A stretch of 64,000 nt of DNA from JAGQOZ01 sp041399205 (lineage in GTDB: Bacteria > Planctomycetota > Planctomycetia > Pirellulales > Pirellulaceae). Made by a program: the position numbers and the translations under genes. Under the pieces are notes generated by a model that was given only the letters and a program-made list of their open reading frames with translations, was not told where the DNA came from and searched no databases. Where the stretch lies: assembly GCA_041399205.1 (NCBI GenBank), contig JAWKTK010000026.1:66674-130673 (forward strand), written 5' to 3'. Positions 1 to 9,144 of the stretch are shown one piece after another (position 1 is the stretch's first letter; every line of letters starts with the position of its first letter).

Positions 1-601
1 TTTGATCGGCGAGGGCGAACAGCCGAGGAATGAATTGGCGCATCGCGCGAGCTCGATGACTAATCATTTTTTTCACGAATGCGCCGAGCTGTGCGAATGT
101 TTGGTGATATTCGATGATTTCGAAAATGGGATCGTAGCCGAATCCGCCGGTACCCGCGTATTCAAAGCGAATTCGTCCGTGACATTCCGCTTCACAATCA
201 ATGTGCACTTGGCCGGTTGGATCGGCCAGTGTGATATGACTGACGTAATGTGCGGTACGTTTTTCTATCGGCAAATCGCCCAGTTCTTTCAGCAACTTTT
301 GGTTGTTGGAATCGTCGGTGGCGGTGGGGCCAGAATACCTGGCAGTGTAGATGCCGGGTTGGCCATTCAAGGCGTCGACCAACAGCCCGCTGTCTTCGCC
401 AATCACCCAACGGTTCAAGTGTTGGGCTTGTTGAACGGCTTTCAGGCGAGCGTTCGCGGCAAATGAATCTCCGTCTTCAACTACGTCGATTGCATCTGGA
501 TAGTCTGCCAGCGTGGTGAGTGCGAAACCGAAGGGCTCGAGCAACTGCTGGAGTTCGAGCCCTTTTTTGCGATTTCCCGTGCCTAGAACCAATGGTTTCA
601 T
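1..601 (-). CDS. rdgB: XTP/dITP diphosphatase (RdgB/HAM1 family), 3' end cut by window edge
   Basis: Hydrolyses non-canonical purine NTPs (XTP, dITP, ITP) to the monophosphate and pyrophosphate, cleaning the nucleotide pool in the cytoplasm. Translated from the ATG at 601 downward, the frame is open for 200 codons to the window edge with no stop, close to the usual 190-205 residues, so little is missing. Family signatures are clear: an N-terminal TGNRKK motif, the substrate motif GEDSGLLVDALNG followed by PGIYTARYSG, and GTGGFGYDPIF near the C terminus. It lies 9 bases after the stop of the secreted protein at 611-1747 on the same strand, so the two are probably co-transcribed. The identification is firm; only the C-terminal end is unknown. 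Confidence 0.93.
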   Translation of the reverse strand, partial: MKPLVLGTGNRKKGLELQQLLEPFGFALTTLADYPDAIDVVEDGDSFAANARLKAVQQAQHLNRWVIGEDSGLLVDALNGQPGIYTARYSGPTATDDSNNQKLLKELGDLPIEKRTAHYVSHITLADPTGQVHIDCEAECHGRIRFEYAGTGGFGYDPIFEIIEYHQTFAQLGAFVKKMISHRARAMRQFIPRLFALADQ

Positions 602-610
602 GAAATCAAA

Positions 611-1747
611 CTACCGAAAAAGGCCTCGTCGTTCATTGGCATAGTCCGCCGCCACGGATGGTCGCGGCACTTCGATGGGCCACGGCTGCGCGTCAAACGA
701 GACGCCATCCAGTTTCCGACGTTCAGGTTGTCCGCCGGCCAGTCCCTGCCGATTTTGCACTTGCGCACCAAATCTTTGAATGATGTTCACAATTTGGGGA
801 TTCATTTCGTCTTTGCCGTCGGGCAGTTTGCGAGTTGCCCAATCAAAGCTACCTATGGTGACAATGCTTTCGTGCCGATCGTGAAATTCGTAAGCTTCTA
901 CGTTCCGTTTTCGCAACGCCTCGGTCAACCGAATTGCTTGATCCGCCGCTTCTTCCAGCTTGCTTTCGAACGAACCATTGCCGCGTTCCAAGTTAGCAAT
1001 CTTCTTTGGATCCGAAACTACTCGGCCCGTAAACGAAGCAACTCGAACGGTATACGCACCCTTACAATCTAGCAAACTATATTTCACATTTTCATTCATC
1101 TTTACTACAAACGAATCCAGTCCGGTGGGCGCGTATGCTTCTCGAGGCAGCGCGGGATTGGGCACTGCAAACGCGCGACCCATGGGGCCTCGTTCCTTTT
1201 TATCTTTGTCGCTAGTGATTCGCTGCTGTAACGCTCGTAGCCCAGCAAATCGCAGCGTCGAATCTTCGTTGATGCCGGTCAAGCAGGTCGGCTTGGCATA
1301 TTTGACCGCACTCATTGCCTTTTGCAGATCGGGATCGTCTACAGAGCTGAAGTCGCCTACAAGAACGGCGTATTCGGTGAATTCGGCGTCTTGAACGTAT
1401 TTCATTTGGCCTCGCAAAACGCTTCCCGTGCGAGTGATCCCGTCTACGGGTTGTGAAAAGTCATACGCCTTGCTGTGTACGTAGGCCTTCAACTTGTATC
1501 GCTGCCGCAGTTCCGTGGCCAATTCGATGGCATCTTGTTCGGCACCATCTCCGGCAAACGAAGAAGCGAACACCATCCACGGCCCATTGCTGTCTGTCAG
1601 CTGCAACGAATTGGCCTTTTCGTTGGCCGTTGATCTTGGCTTGCGAAAGCTGATCTTTTCCCAAGGTGGTGCAGCCAGACTGGCCGTCGCACTTGCGAGT
1701 AGGATCCCTGTCACTATGAGGTAAAGGCCATATGCCCTGGCGGTCAT
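611..1747 (-). CDS. secreted protein with SPOR-like segments, function unknown
   Basis: A 378-residue protein. The ATG at 1747 was chosen over more upstream starts because AAGGAG sits about seven bases before it and a signal peptide follows directly (hydrophobic run LYLIVTGILLASATASLAA). The mature part contains two stretches resembling SPOR/sporulation-related repeats: one starts at NGPWMVFASSF (about residues 50-130), the other at AYTVRVASFTGR (about 220-310), each followed by a helix rich in A, E and L and then a short strand with a GSF-type turn. SPOR domains bind denuded peptidoglycan glycans; that role here is inference from weak similarity. Upstream gene of a likely two-gene unit with rdgB. 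Function otherwise unknown. Confidence 0.7.
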   Translation of the reverse strand: MTARAYGLYLIVTGILLASATASLAAPPWEKISFRKPRSTANEKANSLQLTDSNGPWMVFASSFAGDGAEQDAIELATELRQRYKLKAYVHSKAYDFSQPVDGITRTGSVLRGQMKYVQDAEFTEYAVLVGDFSSVDDPDLQKAMSAVKYAKPTCLTGINEDSTLRFAGLRALQQRITSDKDKKERGPMGRAFAVPNPALPREAYAPTGLDSFVVKMNENVKYSLLDCKGAYTVRVASFTGRVVSDPKKIANLERGNGSFESKLEEAADQAIRLTEALRKRNVEAYEFHDRHESIVTIGSFDWATRKLPDGKDEMNPQIVNIIQRFGAQVQNRQGLAGGQPERRKLDGVSFDAQPWPIEVPRPSVAADYANERRGLFR

Positions 1748-2285
1748 GTTCGACTCCTTTTCAGTTCGTTCGTACCAGAAACGTCTCTTGTGCAATGACA
1801 CGCGACGCGGAGTGTAAACGCATTCGCAGAAAGAAAACAAGCGAAATTTATTTGATATCCTGTGATGGCAATGGCAGCAGTTGTCGCCGAGCCTGGTAGT
1901 CGGCAGACACCTCAATACCGTCTATTTCCCGCCGCAAGAGTGGTTTTCGTCGTCGGCATGTCTGTGTTCAGGGTCGCAAATCTACGACAGAAATCGCCGT
2001 GTCTGGCTCGAAGATACGGACCTACTTAACGAAAGTAGTTGGCGTTAACCGCTGGCTGTAGGTAAAAAAACTGGACAAGTCACCGTCCGTCAGCTTCTTG
2101 ACGCTCACCCGAGGGGACGGCGACAGAAAACGACTTCTTTGGCAGTTTGACCGTGGCACCAGCAGCCAAAATGCGTTAGCAAAGAGAAGACTTACTGTGT
2201 TTTTCCATTTGCGTACGTCCTGGGTTAAGATTGTTCCGGATTCAAGAGGTGGCTTTGTCCATTTAAAAACGTTCGGAAGGAAACT
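1748..2285. other. 538-bp divergent intergenic region
   Basis: Separates the leftward secreted protein/rdgB unit from the rightward TPR/gluzincin gene and must hold both promoters. No open frame here looks like protein and I see no convincing hairpin terminator, tRNA or repeat. The last bases hold the AGGAAA ribosome-binding site used by the gene at 2286. Confidence 0.4.
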
Positions 2286-4887
2286 ATGCGTTTTCCAGCT
2301 AAGTGTTCTTTGTCCTTAAACTTCCCGAGTTTGCTGGCTGCATGGACGCTGCTTTTTATCGCTTCTTCAGATCTGCCCGCTGCCAGTTTCTTGGACGCGG
2401 AAAAGCTGTTTCACACTGGTCAGTACCAGCCATGCTACGAATTGTGTTTGGGCGAATTCAATCGAGAAGTTTTTGGAATGATCGTTGGCCCACCATGGCC
2501 ATTCGCTGCGCCTTGGTCTTGGGAAAATATCCCGAAGCGAAGGACATCTATGAACGTTCGCAAAAACGATTTTCGTCCAGTTTGAGTTTGAAACTTTTGG
2601 CTCGCGATGTCTATCGCTTCACCGGTTTGCCTGATCAAGGACAGGCCGAATGGGCCGGCGTTTTCGAAATGGTTCGCAAAGCGTCTTGGCGTTATTCTTC
2701 CGCTGCGGATCAAGTTCAACTAGGTCGCTACCTCCTGGCCGAAGGCCGTGATGCCAAGCAAATCCTGGAGCTCTTCTACGACGCCGTTCGCAAGAACAAT
2801 CCCAAGTATCCAGACGTCTATATTGCGTCGGCCGAATTGGCCATCAGCAAACACGATTACGCCTTGGCTGCGCAAATGCTGGAAACGGCGGTTTCGCTGC
2901 AACCGTCCAATCCTGATATCCATTTCTTGACCGCGTTGGCGTTTGCTGAAAGTGATTCAGAAAAAGCGACCGCCGCGCTGCAAGAAACTCTGAAGCTCAA
3001 TCCCAACTACGTGGATGCCTATTTGCTGCAAGCGGAACGAGCGATCGATCGAGAAGACTATGACGCGGCGGAGATCTTGTTGCACCACGTCTTGACCATC
3101 AATCGATTTCATCCGCAGGCCTGGGCCTTGCACGCCGTGATTGCTCATCTGCAAGGGCACTACACCGGCGAAACAGCTCTGCTGGATGTGGCCACGCAAT
3201 TCTGGCAAACCAACGACGCCGTATTTCACCTGGTAGGCAAGAAGCTGTCACAGAAGTATCGCTTTGCCGAAGCGCCGACTACCAGCGACGCGCCCTACAG
3301 TTGAATCCGAACAACCAGGACGCTCGCTTCCAGCTGGCGCAAGATTTACTTCGCTTGGGACAAGATCAAGACGGCTGGCAGATGGCCCACGAAGTCTACG
3401 CCAAGGATAACTACCACGTGATGGCGTACAACTTAGTGACGCTGCACGACCAACTGGTGCGTTACACTTCGTTTGAAGATGACGATTTCGTACTTCGCAT
3501 GGAAGCCAACGAAGCGGCCATTTATGGACAACGAGCGTTCGACTTATTGCACGAAGCCAAGTCGGTGCTGTGCGAAAAATACGACGTGCAGATACCGGAT
3601 CGAGTGGTCGTGGAGATCTTTCCGCAGCAGAAAGATTTTGCCATTCGCACGTTTGGCATGCCGGGCGGATCGGGTTACTTGGGCGTTTGCTTTGGTCGTT
3701 TGATTACCGCGAACAGCCCGGCTTCGCAGGGTTCGTCACCGTCTAACTGGCAAGCCGTTTTGTGGCACGAATTTTGTCACGTTGTCACGCTGGAAAAGAC
3801 CAAGAACCGCATGCCTCGTTGGCTGAGCGAAGGGATTTCCGTCTACGAAGAACGGCAACGCCAAGCCGGTTGGGGCGAACAGATGACGCCTCAATATCGA
3901 GAAATGATTTTGGGCGATGATCTGACGCCGGTCAGTCAATTGAGTGGTGCATTCTTGCGTCCCCAGTCGCCGGTTCATCTGCAATTTGCCTACTACGAAT
4001 CTTCGTTGGTCGTGGAATTCTTGATCGAACGCTACGGACTGGAAATCTTGCAACGCATTTTGGATGATCTGGGCGCGGGTCTGCCCATCAATGAAACATT
4101 GCAGCGTTACACCGGTTCGATTGACGCATTAGACGTCGAATTTGCCAAGTACGCTCGGGACCAAGCCCACTCGGTGGCGCCTGATTTGGATTTCCATCGC
4201 GAAGCCCTACCGGCTCCACCAACGTTGGTATCACTGGATATTTTGTTGAAAAAGCAGCCCAAGAACTATTGGGCGCTGAAGCAAAAAGCTCAGTTATTGA
4301 TGGAAGCCGAACAGTGGTCGGCGGCGCAAGAGATTCTTGAACGGCTGCGACAAGCCTATCCGCAAGATCCCACCAGCGGCAATGCTTCGATCCAATTGGC
4401 CAAGCTTTATGGCGAAATCGGCGATGTTGATTCGCAACGAAAAATGTTACAAGCGGCGGTCGATTTAGACGCGGACAACATCGGTTCGCTCCAGGCTTTG
4501 GCCGAACGACAAGCCGCTGAACAAGACTGGCTCGCTTTGGCGCAAACGTGTGAACGCATCATTGCCGTCAATCCGTTTTTGAGCCAGCCGCATTCCTATT
4601 TGGCAACGGCGGCGGAAGCGACCAATCGCCCTGATTTGGCCGTGTTGGCGTTGCAAGCCAAAGTTCAATTAGATCCGGTGGACCCGGCCGGCAACTACTT
4701 TGCGTTGGCCGATTCGCTGACTAAGGCGGGTCGAACCAAAGAAGCCAAACGACAAGTGCTAAAAGCGTTGGAACTAGCTCCGCGATACTTTGAAGCGCAA
4801 CAGTTGTTATTAGACTTGAATTCGGCGAGCGAAGAATCTTTGATCGAAGAATCGGAACTGGTCGTGGAACCAAAGCGTGTTCGCTAA
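2286..4887 (+). CDS. secreted TPR protein with gluzincin (peptidase MA-like) domain; two frameshifts
   Basis: A single gene read across three frames. The ATG at 2286 follows AGGAAA and begins a signal peptide (LLAAWTLLFIASSDLPAAS). The frame breaks in a run of five T at 2470-2474, where one more T restores EVFWNDRWP, and again near 3271, where GAAGCGCC needs one extra G to read AEGADYQRRALQLNPNNQ. Corrected length is 867 residues. TPR repeats fill about 40-330 and 640-840. Between them is a peptidase-MA-like domain with HEFCH (bases 3766-3780) and a downstream glutamate in LSEGISVYEE, the HExxH...E zinc site of gluzincins. Probably an exported metallopeptidase or peptidase-like scaffold; its substrate is unknown. 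It is 23 bases from the DUF4159 gene, so they are likely co-transcribed. Both breaks are single missing bases, which suggests sequence error rather than a dead gene. Confidence 0.8.
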
Positions 4888-4910
4888 ATTGATGGCAAAA
4901 GGAAAACCTG

Positions 4911-5780
4911 ATGAAACGAAACGTCATCCCTCTGGTGTTGGCCACCATCACGCTGACGCTGATTGCCGGTTTCGGGTTTGCTCAGCGCGACTTTGGTGGA
5001 CGAGGCCGGCTTGATCGCGATCGGTTTGGTGGCCGAGGTGGATATGATGGTCGAGGTGGCGTGCCGGACTGGGAGATTGACGACGAGTTCAAGCACGATG
5101 TGTTTACGTTCGTGCGGATTAAATATGATTCGCACAGTTATCGAGGTCGAGGTGGTGGGTGGCGGACCGATTATCGAGACAGTGATTTGAATTTTTCGCT
5201 TCGCCTGCAACAACTGACTTCGCTAAAAGTCAATCCGGAACCGATCGTTTTGGAATTGACCGATCCACAACTGTTTCAATATCCGTTTATCTACATCATC
5301 GAACCAGGTGCGTTGTTTTTTTACGACGATGAAGTAGTGGCCTTGCGACGGTACTTGTTGAACGGCGGCTTCTTGATGGTGGATGATTTCTGGGGCGAAG
5401 AAGAATACCGCAATTTTGCCGATCAGATGCGCAAGGTTTTTCCCAATCGCCAGCCGGAAGAACTGCCGCTGACACACGAAATATTCAATTGCGTCTACAA
5501 GCTAGATGAAAAACCGCAGATCCCCGCCATCAATGTCGCTCGCTGGGGACGCGACTATGGCGTCACTTGGGAAGAACGCTACGATTCGGATACCAGCACG
5601 CCATATTACAAAGCGATTAAAGATGACAAAGATCGAGTGATGGTGTTGATTTGTCACAATACGGACTTGGGCGACGGCTGGGAACGAGAAGGCGAAAATG
5701 AATGGTACTTCCGCGAATTTTCCGTCAAAAAGGCCTACCCGTTGGGCATTAACATCGTCACGTACGCCATGACGCACTAG
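4911..5780 (+). CDS. DUF4159 domain secreted protein
   Basis: A 289-residue protein with a signal peptide (PLVLATITLTLIAGFGFAQ), then a Gly/Arg/Asp-rich linker at about residues 25-60 with several RGG-like repeats, then a DUF4159 domain from about 65 to the end. Typical DUF4159 features are FTFVRIKYDS at the start, an LTDPQLFQYPFIYI strand, GGFLMVDDFWG in the middle and NIVTYAMTH at the end; the fold is expected to resemble class-I glutamine-amidotransferase-like domains. DUF4159 proteins are commonly encoded beside MoxR ATPases and von Willebrand/Bat-like membrane proteins, and the MoxR gene follows 93 bases downstream here. Ribosome-binding site AAGGAA. The biochemical role is unknown. Confidence 0.88.
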   Translation: MKRNVIPLVLATITLTLIAGFGFAQRDFGGRGRLDRDRFGGRGGYDGRGGVPDWEIDDEFKHDVFTFVRIKYDSHSYRGRGGGWRTDYRDSDLNFSLRLQQLTSLKVNPEPIVLELTDPQLFQYPFIYIIEPGALFFYDDEVVALRRYLLNGGFLMVDDFWGEEEYRNFADQMRKVFPNRQPEELPLTHEIFNCVYKLDEKPQIPAINVARWGRDYGVTWEERYDSDTSTPYYKAIKDDKDRVMVLICHNTDLGDGWEREGENEWYFREFSVKKAYPLGINIVTYAMTH

Positions 5781-5873
5781 TCGTTAGATATCGGGCTCTG
5801 ATAGCGATAATTCCGCGTTGCGCGGCGCTGGCCAACGATTTGTCGAAATATAGAAACTTAAGGAGCAACAACC

Positions 5874-6881
5874 GTGTCACAAGTGGCTGATTCGCTGGTC
5901 AATGAAAAAGAGGTGATCGAACTGATTCGCGCCAGCCGCGCGAAGATCGATTCGGAACTTTCCAAAACCATCGTCGGACAAAAAGATGTCATCGAACAAT
6001 TGTTGATCAGCTTGTTCGCCGGCGGGCATTGCTTGATCACCGGCGCACCGGGCTTGGCCAAGACGCTGCTGGTTCGTTCCATTGCCCAGATCTTTCACCT
6101 CAAGTTCCAGCGGATCCAATTCACACCGGACCTGATGCCCGCCGACATCACCGGCACGGAAATCCTGAAAGAAACGGACGAAGGTAAACGTAGCTTGCAA
6201 TTCACGCACGGACCTATCTTTGCCAACGTCGTCTTAGCGGACGAAATCAATCGAACTCCGCCTAAGACCCAAGCTGCTTTGCTGGAAGCGATGCAGGAAC
6301 ATCAAGTGACATCCAACGGCGTGGCGTACAAACTGGACGAACCGTTCTTTGTGTTGGCCACGCAAAATCCGATTGAAATGGAAGGCACCTATCCGCTGCC
6401 GGAAGCACAGCTAGATCGCTTTATGTTTAACGTCATGATTGATTATTTGCCGCAGGACGATGAGCTGGCGGTGATCATGCAAACCACCAGCAAGAAGCCC
6501 GATCCGATTGAAGCGTTGTTTACAGGCGAAGATGTTCTTCGCTTTCACGAAGTCGTTCGATCCGTACCAATCGCCGAAGATGTCGCTCGTTATGCCGTGC
6601 GTATCGCCGGTGCCAGTCGTCCTGGTCAGCCCGATGCACTGGACTTTGTCAACGAATGGGTCAGTTGGGGTGCGGGGCTCCGAGCTGCTCAGACGTTGGT
6701 CTTGGGCGGGAAAGCTCGAGCACTGCTGAACGGTAATTCACACGTCACGTTTGAAGACATCCAAGCGTTGGTGCATCCTACACTGCGGCATCGTATCTTG
6801 GTTGGTTACAAGGCGGAAGCGGAAGGCATCTCGGTGGAAAACGTGATCGACAAAATCCTACAGCAGGTTTCAACGTCGTAA
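5874..6881 (+). CDS. MoxR family AAA+ ATPase
   Basis: A 335-residue AAA+ ATPase of the MoxR type, chaperone-like enzymes thought to assemble or activate partner proteins carrying VWA domains. It starts at GTG 5874, supported by AAGGAG about eight bases upstream. Motifs in order: Walker A GAPGLAKT (about residue 58), Walker B VVLADEINR (about 120), sensor-1 FVLATQNP with IEMEGTYPLPEAQLDRF, and the C-terminal lid with GGKARALLNG. Usual neighbours (a DUF58 protein, BatA/BatB) are absent downstream; instead the upstream partners are the DUF4159 and TPR/gluzincin proteins, so a three-gene unit is likely. Identification is firm; the client is not known. Confidence 0.93.
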   Translation: MSQVADSLVNEKEVIELIRASRAKIDSELSKTIVGQKDVIEQLLISLFAGGHCLITGAPGLAKTLLVRSIAQIFHLKFQRIQFTPDLMPADITGTEILKETDEGKRSLQFTHGPIFANVVLADEINRTPPKTQAALLEAMQEHQVTSNGVAYKLDEPFFVLATQNPIEMEGTYPLPEAQLDRFMFNVMIDYLPQDDELAVIMQTTSKKPDPIEALFTGEDVLRFHEVVRSVPIAEDVARYAVRIAGASRPGQPDALDFVNEWVSWGAGLRAAQTLVLGGKARALLNGNSHVTFEDIQALVHPTLRHRILVGYKAEAEGISVENVIDKILQQVSTS

Positions 6882-7026
6882 ACAGCTTGAGTAGAAGAAG
6901 GTAAGCAAAGCTTGTAGTCCCGCCTTCAGGCGAAAGAAACACCGGGTATCTTTCGTCTTCGCGCATCGAACAAGCGAAACGCCGTACCATCTGGTTACCG
7001 AATGCCGCGTTTCGGAAGACGACTGA

Positions 7027-7434
7027 CTAATCTTCGTAGTAGTCTGCCAGTTGGTAGTTGGGACGACGACGGCGGCGTCGAGTGGTGCGGCGGCGCTGAG
7101 GCCTTCTGGGTTGACCTAAGCCTCGGCTGCCTGCTTCGTTCAGCACGTAGCCGTCCAGCATGCGGTAAAACAGCAAGATCACAAACGCTCCTGCGGTACC
7201 CACCAGCAAGCCCACCAAGGAAACGGGCGAAACTTTCTGATTCGTGGCCAGCGTGTAAACTCCGCAGCCAATCACCACACCCGTAATCCCCATCAGCAGT
7301 GTTGCTACCGCCCCACCCGGGTCTCGACCAGGCATGATCGCTTTGGCCGTCAAGCCCACAAAGGTTCCAAAACCGATCCACAGCAAGATATATTCGAACC
7401 AAGCTTGAAATTCTGGCGGCAGCAGTTCATTCAT
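7027..7434 (-). CDS. small membrane protein, GlsB/YeaQ/YmgE-like, with basic tail
   Basis: A 135-residue protein with three predicted membrane helices in the first 95 residues. The Gly-rich helix pattern (FVGLTAKAIMPGRDPGG, then LLMGITGVVIGCGVY) matches the transglycosylase-associated GlsB/YeaQ/YmgE stress family, in which G-x-x-A-(K/R)-x-(I/L)-x-PGxDPGG is the hallmark. The last 35 residues are unusually basic, with runs of Arg (RRPQRRRTTRRRRRRP), before an acidic YED end. The family is about 80-90 residues, so the Arg tail is an extension; it could contact nucleic acid or lipid headgroups on the cytoplasmic side, which is inference. Monocistronic and convergent with MoxR. Confidence 0.7.
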   Translation of the reverse strand: MNELLPPEFQAWFEYILLWIGFGTFVGLTAKAIMPGRDPGGAVATLLMGITGVVIGCGVYTLATNQKVSPVSLVGLLVGTAGAFVILLFYRMLDGYVLNEAGSRGLGQPRRPQRRRTTRRRRRRPNYQLADYYED

Positions 7435-7687
7435 GGCAAGACCCTAGGGCGAAATAAAAAGGTCAATCGCAACCGTTCTCCGTCACGAATCAACTATGAT
7501 CTGATTTGCACGTCGGCCAGCGCGCAATATCTTCCTGGTTTCGAAACATATCGACCGACTGGTCAGTAAACTTTAGCTAAGTCGCAAAGTCGCGGCCGAA
7601 GCGGCAAGTAGTGCAACGGCCAACCAAAAAAGACAACAAATACATCACAATCCGCGAACTTCGCCTATTCTGACCTGAAAGCAGCCT

Positions 7688-8947
7688 ATGCCCATCGACG
7701 TCGTGATTATTGGAGCGGGTGCGGCCGGCATCCTGGCAGCGATTCGTTGCGCGCAGCGAGGCTTATCAACGATGCTGCTGGAAAAGAACGCTCGGCCCGG
7801 AGTCAAGATTTTGATGTCGGGTGGAACACGTTGCAATGTGACGCATGCCACAGACGTCCAGGGGATTTTGGACGCTTATCATTCGCAAGGGCGTTTTCTG
7901 AAAACGGCCCTTTGGAATTTCACTCCGGATGACATATTGCGGATTTTGCATGATCACGGTTGTCCGACCAAAGTGGAAGAGACCGGTAAGATTTTTCCGG
8001 TTAGTGATCGCGCGACCGATGTATTGGCGGCATTGATGCAAGCGTTGCATTCGACCGGTGCGCAGATTCGCTACGAATCGGCGGTTCGATCCATCGTTCG
8101 GCACGAATCTGATTTTGAAATCATGCTGGATGACGACTCCTTGCGAACTCGGCGAATCATCGTCACAACCGGCGGCAAATCGTATCCAGGTTGCGGCACC
8201 ACGGGAGACGCCTACGCCTGGGCCACGTCATTGGGCCACACCATCGTGACACCTCGTCCAGCGCTGGTCCCTCTGACCACCAACATCGATTGGGTGCGAG
8301 ATCTGACGGGGATTACGTTGCCCGATGTACGAGTCCACATGGAGTTACCCAAACACCTGCGTCCCAAAACCAAACGACCTCCGTTGGATCATGCACGGGG
8401 TTCGTTCTTGTTCACGCATTTTGGTCTGTCGGGGCCGTCAATCTTGGATGTGAGCGGAGCGTATTCGTTGGCACAGTTAGTGGATGATACGGACGCGGTG
8501 GCTTCGTTAGTGTGCGATTTTTGTCCGGATGTTTCCGGCGACACATTGACGAACCAGTTTCAGCAGGCGATACAAGCGAAAGGTAAACAGGTGGTCACTT
8601 CGTTGATTCCTGATCACCTGCCCAGACGTTTTGCCGAATCACTCTTGGATCATCTCGGCATCCCACCGGCAACGCGTCTTTCGGAACTTCGCAAAGACGA
8701 CCGTCTCCGATTGGAACAGGCATTGAAAGGAGTCCGCATACCTCTGTCTGGAACTCGAGGTTTCAAGAAAGCCGAAGTCACGGCCGGCGGTATTGAACTG
8801 AGCGAAGTGGACCCCAAGTCCATGCAGAGCCGACTGTGTCCCGGCCTCTATTTCGCTGGCGAAGTATTGGACATCGACGGTCCGATTGGCGGCTTTAACT
8901 TTCAAGCGGCTTTTAGTACGGCGTGGCTGGCGGCGGATTCGATCTAG
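7688..8947 (+). CDS. NAD(P)/FAD-dependent oxidoreductase, BaiN/HI0933 family
   Basis: A 419-residue flavoprotein. The N terminus is a dinucleotide-binding fold (VVIIGAGAAGILAAIRCAQRG, with an acidic residue ending strand two). Family signatures follow in the expected order: MSGGTRCNVTHA at about residue 40, TTGGKSYPGCGTTGDAYAWA at about 155, FTHFGLSGPSILDVS at about 240, and the C-terminal block AEVTAGGIELSEVDPKSMQS with GLYFAGEVLDIDGPIGGFN. Members include YhiN and BaiN; most have no assigned substrate, though some have been described as aminoacetone oxidases or bile-acid reductases. Standalone gene, convergent with the giant gene at 9145. Family firm, reaction unknown. Confidence 0.92.
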   Translation: MPIDVVIIGAGAAGILAAIRCAQRGLSTMLLEKNARPGVKILMSGGTRCNVTHATDVQGILDAYHSQGRFLKTALWNFTPDDILRILHDHGCPTKVEETGKIFPVSDRATDVLAALMQALHSTGAQIRYESAVRSIVRHESDFEIMLDDDSLRTRRIIVTTGGKSYPGCGTTGDAYAWATSLGHTIVTPRPALVPLTTNIDWVRDLTGITLPDVRVHMELPKHLRPKTKRPPLDHARGSFLFTHFGLSGPSILDVSGAYSLAQLVDDTDAVASLVCDFCPDVSGDTLTNQFQQAIQAKGKQVVTSLIPDHLPRRFAESLLDHLGIPPATRLSELRKDDRLRLEQALKGVRIPLSGTRGFKKAEVTAGGIELSEVDPKSMQSRLCPGLYFAGEVLDIDGPIGGFNFQAAFSTAWLAADSI

Positions 8948-9144
8948 GCGCATTCTTCGATTCGCCCCTCTTTATTCGAATTGGTCTGAACGGCAATAAC
9001 GTGAACTAGCAAATGCCACTCGTCGTCAAACTCAAGGCGCCTGATTTGTATGGAGCGGTGCGGCTGGATGTGCTCAGAGAAGCAGCTGGTCAGACACCTC
9101 GCAGCAGATGCTACCCATCATGCGAGCAAAAAACGCGCGTCCAT

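Noticed and set aside
6882..6990. Terminator after moxR with CGAAAGA and TCTTTCG arms
   Set aside because: Only a 7-bp stem with an 11-base loop and no U-tract; too weak to list as a feature.
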